Assembly: GCA_003332035.1 (NCBI GenBank)
Contig: QOQI01000001.1
Location: 62,001-126,000, forward strand
Source: Paracoccaceae bacterium
Lineage (GTDB): Bacteria; Pseudomonadota; Alphaproteobacteria; Rhodobacterales; Rhodobacteraceae
Direction: 5' to 3'
Length of the DNA stretch: 64,000 nucleotides
Below the pieces are notes generated by a model. The model had not been told where the DNA came from. It did not search any database and saw nothing but the letters and a program-made list of their open reading frames with translations. Each line of letters opens with the position of its first letter. Within the stretch, counting starts at the first letter, position 1. Positions 58,325-64,000 of this stretch are shown piece by piece. The position numbers and the translations under genes were made by a program.

Positions 58325-60328
58325 ATGTCATTTATTTTGGGTGTTGACACTGGTGGTACCTATACTGACGCGGTTATTTTAGAAGGTGAGGAGCGTGTAG
58401 TCTCTTTTTCTAAAGCTCTAACAACCCGCAGCGATCTATCGTTGGGGATTGCGTCAGCAATAGAAAAAGCGGTTGAGCAGGAAAATATAGACCCAGAAAA
58501 AATTTCCTTAGTTTCTCTATCAACCACTCTTGCAACTAATGCTTTAGTCGAAGGACAAGGAGATAGAGTTGCATTAGTCATGATTGGTTTCAAAGATAGT
58601 GATCTTGAGAAACATTCAATTTTCGATGCGCTAAGTGGGGATCCTTTTTTAGTTGCTGATGGGGGTCATAATTATGCGGGCTTCGAAAAAAACCCGCTTG
58701 ATAAAAACAAATTAGCGAATTGGGTATCCGCAGTTAAAGGTGTCTCAGCTTACGCAATTTGTTCTCAATTTGCAGTGAGAAACCCGGAGCATGAATTAGA
58801 AGCTGCAGAAATTATCCGTAGATTAACAAACAAGCCTGTGAGTTTATCTCACCAGCTTTCAGCCAAACTCAATGGTCCAAAAAGAGCGCTTACAGCAATT
58901 TTAAACGCAAGATTAATCGCGCTGATTGATTTGTTAATCATAAAAGCTGAGCACGTTATAAAGAGCCTTGGCATTTTGGCACCCTTGATGGTCGTAAGGG
59001 GCGATGGTGCTTTAATAAGTGCAGAGCAAGCACGTGAAAAACCGATTGAAACAATTTTAAGTGGGCCTGCTGCTTCAATTGTAGGGGCACGATGGCTAAC
59101 AGATGAAAAAGAGGCAATTGTTTCAGATATTGGAGGAACAACAACAGATATAGCGGTTTTGAAGGGAGGAAAGCCTGCTATTGATCCAAAAGGAGCAAGT
59201 GTTGGCCCTTATAGAACCATGGTAGAAGCAGTGGCCATGTATACCTTTGGATTGGGTGGCGATAGTGAAGTAAACTTAAAAATAGGGGGCTTAAACGGAG
59301 ATATTTTTTTGGGCCCTAAAAGAGTAATTCCAGTTTCTTTAGCAGCAACAATTGAACCGGACTTAATTCATCAAATACTGGATAGCCAACTAAAAAGTGA
59401 AACGCCGAATGATTTTGATGCACGATTTATTCGCAGAATTAAGGCTTTTACTGGGTTAGTATTATCCGAGCGCGATGACAAAGTTTATAAAAGAATCGAT
59501 GAACAATTCTCTCCTATGAGTGATGTGATTAAATCTCGCCTAGATTTGCAGTCTGTATTAAAATTAGTTGCTATAGGGGTCGCTCAAATTTCAGCTGTTA
59601 CACCTTCTGATGCGAGCCATGTACTTGGAAAATCGAGTGCCTGGGACAGAGAGGCAGCGATTAAGGCCCTCGACCTTTTTGCGCGGCGCCGTGGTGGGTC
59701 TGGAGAACTTTTGGCTGGTTCGCCTTCACAAATGGCTCAAAGAATAGTGTTTCAGCTTACAGAGCAGACAAGCTGTTCTATATTGGAAATGGCCTTTTCA
59801 GAAGAAAAGATTGATTTTGGAAATATGCCAGGTGTTTTAGCTCAACATCCTCTTACCCGGATTGGTCTTGAGGGGCATCGAGACTTAATAAAAATTGACG
59901 TTGGGATTAATAAAAAGGTTATAGGTCTAGGAGCCTCAGCACCAACGTATTATCCTGCTGTTGGTGACAAATTAAATTGTGAAGTGATTTTACCTGAATA
60001 TGCCGGCGTGGCAAATGCTATCGGGGCAGTTGTAGGAAAAATAGTTATGAGAGAAACTGGGGTGATTTCTTCTCCTTCTGAGGGAAAATATCTTGCTCAC
60101 CTTGATGGAAAGCCCATCAATTTTAATAACGAGGCAGAAGCCTTACAGGTATTAGAAGAAAAATTAACTGAAAAAAGTATTAAGAAAGCAAAAGAAGCTG
60201 GTGCAGAGAACGTTACTGTGAATATTGATAGGGAAGTAAAAACTGCTAATATTGAAAACCGCACGGTTTTTGTCGAAGCAAACATTTTAGTAGAAGCCTC
60301 TGGGCGTCCAAGAATCTCAAAAAGTTAA
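58325..60328 (+). CDS. Hydantoinase/oxoprolinase family protein, HyuA type
   Basis: A 667-residue protein of the HyuA/acetone-carboxylase-beta/oxoprolinase family, ATP-dependent amide- or ring-opening enzymes. The N-terminal actin-like ATPase begins GVDTGGTYTDAVI; the second ATPase motif is IVSDIGGTTTDIAVLKGG, and SLSTTLATNALVEG is also typical. Relatives usually work with a HyuB subunit, but none is adjacent: queG lies upstream and the convergent trhO downstream. The substrate (hydantoin, 5-oxoproline, N-methyl compounds or other) cannot be told from the sequence. AAGGAA precedes the ATG. Confidence 0.85.
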   Translation: MSFILGVDTGGTYTDAVILEGEERVVSFSKALTTRSDLSLGIASAIEKAVEQENIDPEKISLVSLSTTLATNALVEGQGDRVALVMIGFKDSDLEKHSIFDALSGDPFLVADGGHNYAGFEKNPLDKNKLANWVSAVKGVSAYAICSQFAVRNPEHELEAAEIIRRLTNKPVSLSHQLSAKLNGPKRALTAILNARLIALIDLLIIKAEHVIKSLGILAPLMVVRGDGALISAEQAREKPIETILSGPAASIVGARWLTDEKEAIVSDIGGTTTDIAVLKGGKPAIDPKGASVGPYRTMVEAVAMYTFGLGGDSEVNLKIGGLNGDIFLGPKRVIPVSLAATIEPDLIHQILDSQLKSETPNDFDARFIRRIKAFTGLVLSERDDKVYKRIDEQFSPMSDVIKSRLDLQSVLKLVAIGVAQISAVTPSDASHVLGKSSAWDREAAIKALDLFARRRGGSGELLAGSPSQMAQRIVFQLTEQTSCSILEMAFSEEKIDFGNMPGVLAQHPLTRIGLEGHRDLIKIDVGINKKVIGLGASAPTYYPAVGDKLNCEVILPEYAGVANAIGAVVGKIVMRETGVISSPSEGKYLAHLDGKPINFNNEAEALQVLEEKLTEKSIKKAKEAGAENVTVNIDREVKTANIENRTVFVEANILVEASGRPRISKS

Positions 60329-61239
60329 TTTCCATCATAACCAGCCATGTGCTTTTGTCCGCGTTTTCTAGACAATTTGATTTGTTTTTGCCTTTCCCTA
60401 AATCGGCTTTTGTCGGTTTCAGTGGTTTTATTTTTGCACTTATGGCAAGAAACACCATGTTCATATTCTGAACGTTTTTTATCTTGGGGAAGTATAGGTT
60501 GTCTACAAGCGTAACATAGTTCGTGGGGCCCTTCTTTTAGTTCATGACCAACAGACACTCGCGCATCAAACACAAAGCAATCGCCCTTCCATTCACTTTC
60601 CTCTTTAGGCGTCTCTTCTAAATATTTTAATATTCCACCCTTTAAATGAGAAACATTCTCAACACCTTGACCAATAAGATAATTTGTTGATTTTTCGCAG
60701 CGGATCCCTCCGGTACAAAACATCGCGATACGCTTATTTTGAAACTTCTCTTTATTTTTTTCCCACCAAGTGGGGAACTCTCTGAAAGAATTCGTGTGAG
60801 GGTTTATAGCACCTTTAAACGTACCTATATCGACCTCATACTCATTACGAGTATCGATCACAACAACATTTGGATCATTCACCAATGTATTCCAGTCCGA
60901 TGGGTTGATATAATGTCCGACCCTAGCTTTAGGATCAATATTTGGTTGACCCATAGTAACTATTTCCTTTTTTAACTTTACTTTCATTCTGGGAAATGGC
61001 GGTAGTTTCGAAACACTTGTTTTATATTCTAAATCTGCACAGCCTGGCATATTTTTTATATAACACAGTATTTTTTCTATACGTTCACTTGTTCCTGCAA
61101 TAGTACCGTTTATTCCCTCTGTCGCGAGCAATAGAGATCCTCGGATGCCTAACGTGTTGCATTTTTCTTGCAAAGGCTCTCGCAAATCAAAATGATTTTC
61201 AAATCGCGTAAAATGGTAAAGGGCAACTATCGTAAACAT
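60325..61239 (-). CDS. trhO: tRNA uridine(34) hydroxylase, rhodanese type
   Basis: Hydroxylates wobble uridine of certain tRNAs (5-hydroxyuridine, YceA/TrhO family). It has 304 residues with an N-terminal acylphosphatase-like part (LLLATEGINGTIAGT), a rhodanese domain with catalytic Cys175 in MFCTGGIRCEKST, and a C-terminal cysteine-rich tail (CYACRQP, CHKCKNKT). The stop overlaps the convergent hyuA-type gene by 4 nt. Confidence 0.93.
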   Translation of the reverse strand: MFTIVALYHFTRFENHFDLREPLQEKCNTLGIRGSLLLATEGINGTIAGTSERIEKILCYIKNMPGCADLEYKTSVSKLPPFPRMKVKLKKEIVTMGQPNIDPKARVGHYINPSDWNTLVNDPNVVVIDTRNEYEVDIGTFKGAINPHTNSFREFPTWWEKNKEKFQNKRIAMFCTGGIRCEKSTNYLIGQGVENVSHLKGGILKYLEETPKEESEWKGDCFVFDARVSVGHELKEGPHELCYACRQPILPQDKKRSEYEHGVSCHKCKNKTTETDKSRFRERQKQIKLSRKRGQKHMAGYDGN

Positions 61240-61382
61240 TACTAACTTTTAGGATAAATTCATGAAAAAATGCAAGATTAACAATATAAAATCAAATAAA
61301 AGTGCATATAGGGTGGATCAGGAAAAATTCGCAATTCGGTAGAAAATGGAACATCGCTGATAAATTTTAATTTGAAGTAAAG

Positions 61383-62996
61383 CTATTGGTTAGTTGTCTC
61401 ATTTACTTCAAAATTTAATGCTTTAGCTTGCCCAAAAACACCAGTGGCTTTTAAAGCCTCAATGACTTCACTCGAAACGGTGTTATCAACATATAATAGC
61501 GCAATCGCCTGACCACCTGCTTCGGATCTTCCAAGAGTAAAATTTGCAATATTAACATTATTATCACCTAGCGTTTTTCCAAGAACTCCAATTATGCCTG
61601 GTACATCCTGATTTGTTGTATAAAGCATGTGAGGCCCGATCTCAGAGTCTATATTAATGCCCTTAATTTGTATAAATCGAGGCTTTCCATCACTAAAGAC
61701 AGTACCAGCTACTGAGCGTTCTCTATTGTCTGTTACCACTGTCACCTTAATGTAGCCTGCGAATGCACCAGCTTTATCTTGATTGGTGGTGCTGATCTTA
61801 ATTCCACGCTCTTTTGCAATTATTGGAGCTGAGACCATATTAACGTCTGGGTTGGCTTTGCTCATAATCCCAGATATCACGCTACTGTTCAATGCTTGTA
61901 AATTCATTTCAGAAACAACGCCATCATAAAGTATATTAATAGCCTTGACGGGTTCATCAGTCATTTGACCAGCGAAACTTCCTAAATATTGAGATAGTTT
62001 AACCCAAGGGCCCATAACCTTTGCTTCTTCAGCGCTCATAGAAGGCATGTTCAGGGCGTTCTCTACTGCTCCCTCTAGAAGATAGTTGGACATTTGTTCG
62101 GCAACTTGTAGAGCCACATTTTCCTGCGCCTCGATTGTCGCCGCACCTAAGTGGGGAGTACAAACGACATTAGGTAAATTGAAAAGAGGATTATCATTTG
62201 CAGGTTCTTTTTCAAAGACATCAAAAGCAGCCCCTGCTACATGACCGCTTTTTATTAACTCTGATAAAGCAATTTCGTCTACTAGCCCACCTCTAGCACA
62301 ATTAATTATTCGAACGCCTTTTTTTGTTTTTTCCAAATTCTCGCGGCTTAAAATATTTCTAGTCATATCTGTTAAAGGAACGTGTAAAGTTATGAAATCT
62401 ACTTTGGGCAGCAAATTTTCGAGATCTTCTACTTTTTCAATTCCCATCTCCAGAGACTTATCCTTAGATAAAAAGGGGTCATATGCCAGAATTTTCATTT
62501 TTAAATTCCGGGCGCGCTCGCATACAATTCCCCCGATGTTGCCAGCTCCTATTACGCCCAAGGTTTTTCCCGTCAGTTCGACACCCATAAACTTTGACTT
62601 TTCCCATCTTCCTGCATGAGTTGACGCACTTGCCTGGGGAATTTGTCTGGCAACGGCGAACATCATTGCTATTGCGTGTTCAGCAGTGGTTGTCATGTTT
62701 CCAAAAGGCGTATTCATAACAACGATACCCTTTTTAGAAGCTGCTTCTTTATCAATATTGTCGGTTCCTATTCCAGCTCGGCCTATAACTTTCAATTTAT
62801 GGGCATTTCTCAAAATAGTTTGTGTCACTTTTGTTGCTGAACGAATTGCAAGACCATCGTAATGCCCAATTTTTTTAGCTAAAGCCTCTTTATCTTTTCC
62901 TAATTCTGGTAAAAAATCCACATCGATGCCACGATCAATAAATATTTGAACTGCTGTTTCGCTTAACTTATCTGATACTAATACTTTAGGTGTCAT
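61383..62996 (-). CDS. serA: D-3-phosphoglycerate dehydrogenase
   Basis: First committed step of serine synthesis. It has 537 residues, the long form with an ASB domain and a C-terminal ACT domain. The NAD motif is GVIGAGNIGG (148-156 region), catalytic residues lie in NCARGGLVDE and the His-containing TPHLGAATIEAQENVA, and the ACT domain starts near HMLYTTNQDVPGIIGVLG, the likely serine-feedback site. It follows serC by about 60 nt. Confidence 0.97.
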   Translation of the reverse strand: MTPKVLVSDKLSETAVQIFIDRGIDVDFLPELGKDKEALAKKIGHYDGLAIRSATKVTQTILRNAHKLKVIGRAGIGTDNIDKEAASKKGIVVMNTPFGNMTTTAEHAIAMMFAVARQIPQASASTHAGRWEKSKFMGVELTGKTLGVIGAGNIGGIVCERARNLKMKILAYDPFLSKDKSLEMGIEKVEDLENLLPKVDFITLHVPLTDMTRNILSRENLEKTKKGVRIINCARGGLVDEIALSELIKSGHVAGAAFDVFEKEPANDNPLFNLPNVVCTPHLGAATIEAQENVALQVAEQMSNYLLEGAVENALNMPSMSAEEAKVMGPWVKLSQYLGSFAGQMTDEPVKAINILYDGVVSEMNLQALNSSVISGIMSKANPDVNMVSAPIIAKERGIKISTTNQDKAGAFAGYIKVTVVTDNRERSVAGTVFSDGKPRFIQIKGINIDSEIGPHMLYTTNQDVPGIIGVLGKTLGDNNVNIANFTLGRSEAGGQAIALLYVDNTVSSEVIEALKATGVFGQAKALNFEVNETTNQ

Positions 62997-63057
62997 TAAA
63001 TTGATCTTTCTTGATAAATTTTGATTTAAAAATGGGCGGTTATTTGCAATTTCCGGA

Positions 63058-64000
63058 TCAAGCGCAGGTTTTAATTTCTTGATGAAAAGCCCAATCTAAC
63101 CAAGGTAGCATTTTTTCTATGTTCGACGTTTCCACTGTACTTCCACACCAAATTCTAAGGCCTGGTGGTGCATCTCTGTAGGCCTCAATATCATAAGCTA
63201 CTTTTTCATTTTCAAGTCGTTTAGCTATATTTTTTGCAAACCATCGCCCATCATTAATTCGTTTATCTTTGAATTTTAGACAAACGGAAGTTGTAGATCT
63301 TGTTGAAGGGTCAACAGCTAGGTTTTCTATCCAATCCCGGCTATCACAAAAATTCCATACTACTTTGGCATTTCTTTTTGCTCTATTTATGAGTTCACTT
63401 TTCCCGCCAATTGTTTTTGCCCATTCTAGAGAAAACAGGTAATCTTCCACGGCGAGCATGGATGGAGTATTAATTGTTGCACCTTCAAATATACTTTCAA
63501 TTAGTTTTCCATCTTTTGTGAGCCGAAAAATTTTAGGAAGTGGCCAAGCAGGAGTATAATTCTCTAATCGTTCCACTGCTCTTGGAGAAAGGATTAGCAT
63601 GCCATGTGCGGCCTCACCTCCTAAGACCTTTTGCCAACTAAAAGTTGTCACGTCTAATTTTTCCCATGGGAGATCCATTGCAAAGGCAGCTGAGGTTGCG
63701 TCACAAATTGTCAGCCCTAACCGATTATTTGGTATTGCTTTACCGTCCCTAAGACAGACGCCCGAGGTAGTTCCATTCCAAGTAAATACGATGTCTGTAT
63801 CGTAATCCAAAGTTTGCATATCTACGATTTTACCGTAGTCAGCATTATAAATTTTTGCATCTATTTTTAGCTGTTTTACTGCATCACTGACCCATCCTGA
63901 TCCAAAACTTTCCCAAGCTACCATTGTGACAGCGCGGGCTCCTAGCATGGACCACATAGCCATTTCTACAGCACCGGTATCTGAAGCGGGCACTATAGCA
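63058..64000 (-). CDS. serC: Phosphoserine aminotransferase, 5' part beyond window
   Basis: Second step of serine synthesis, PLP-dependent. The frame stays open to the right edge ([16 protein letters not shown] ...), so the GTG at 63993 is not the true start and the N-terminus lies outside. Visible: the PLP lysine in [33 protein letters not shown] and the C-terminal RIWCGSTVE. This is the alphaproteobacterial form. It is upstream of serA in the same orientation, probably an operon. Confidence 0.95.
   Translation of the reverse strand, partial: AIVPASDTGAVEMAMWSMLGARAVTMVAWESFGSGWVSDAVKQLKIDAKIYNADYGKIVDMQTLDYDTDIVFTWNGTTSGVCLRDGKAIPNNRLGLTICDATSAAFAMDLPWEKLDVTTFSWQKVLGGEAAHGMLILSPRAVERLENYTPAWPLPKIFRLTKDGKLIESIFEGATINTPSMLAVEDYLFSLEWAKTIGGKSELINRAKRNAKVVWNFCDSRDWIENLAVDPSTRSTTSVCLKFKDKRINDGRWFAKNIAKRLENEKVAYDIEAYRDAPPGLRIWCGSTVETSNIEKMLPWLDWAFHQEIKTCA

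Noticed and set aside
61262-61342. 26-codon plus-strand ORF (MKKCKINNIK...) with AGGA upstream, between trhO and serA
   Set aside because: Too short and lysine/asparagine-rich in an AT-rich gap; no similarity recognised and chance occurrence is likely.

Overview
The window is AT-rich (not computed; roughly 60% A+T by eye), densely coded bacterial chromosome. Gene content and order point to an alphaproteobacterium, most likely a low-GC, marine, Rhodobacterales/roseobacter-type organism. The main evidence is the regB | senC-regA ... ahcY redox-signalling cluster, the rpsT-dnaA-dnaN-recF-gyrB block next to ubiE-ubiB and mutM, the hemD-mitofilin(Mic60)-hemY cluster beside tsaD-gpsA, AddAB instead of RecBCD, and a plant-type glutamate-cysteine ligase. 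The habitat is an inference. I see no rRNA, tRNA, prophage, insertion sequence, CRISPR array or defence island. This is core chromosome.

Layout. 1-907: 3'-truncated aroC. 1058-4327: a TPP riboswitch and the thiBPQ thiamine ABC importer. 4331-13487, minus strand: tsaE-addB-addA-trxA-hslV-hslU. 13566-18401: redox two-component system RegB/RegA with the copper chaperone SenC, an HD hydrolase and ahcY. 18454-24290: gpsA-tsaD diverging from hemD-mic60-hemY-yggT. 24434-30149: yaaA, a manganese-type pyrophosphatase, a HAD phosphatase, a MaoC hydratase, ribF, a YcgN-type protein and a threonine aldolase. 30153-37025: replication block gyrB, recF, dnaN, dnaA, rpsT. 37127-44400: enoyl-CoA hydratase, mutM, ubiE, ubiB, gshA, rsmE, ubiA. 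44461-49320: an OmpA/BON-like envelope protein with a small coiled-coil membrane protein, then moaE, moaD, pgsA, aroQ, uppP. 49535-55630: gltD-gltB glutamate synthase. 55749-61239: mtgA, a glutathione S-transferase, queG, a stand-alone HyuA-type protein and trhO. 61383-64000: serA and a 5'-truncated serC.

How the genes fit together. RegB keeps its quinone-sensing heptapeptide, redox cysteine and phosphorylated histidine, so this looks like a working aerobic/anaerobic switch sitting with the oxidase copper chaperone. Two ubiquinone genes (ubiE, ubiB) are adjacent and ubiA lies nearby. Amino-acid supply is covered by serA/serC, gltBD, aroC and aroQ. Thiamine appears to be imported under riboswitch control.

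I found no clearly undescribed system. The points most worth a second look are the apparent SD-sequestering riboswitch switch, the absence of hemC from the heme cluster and of hvrA/spb and amgK-murU from their usual places, the stand-alone HyuA, the two-gene OmpA/coiled-coil envelope unit, the lack of recognisable DnaA boxes around dnaA, and near-zero spacing at almost every convergent gene pair. Statements about which genes neighbours usually carry rest on memory of related genomes and were not checked by search.
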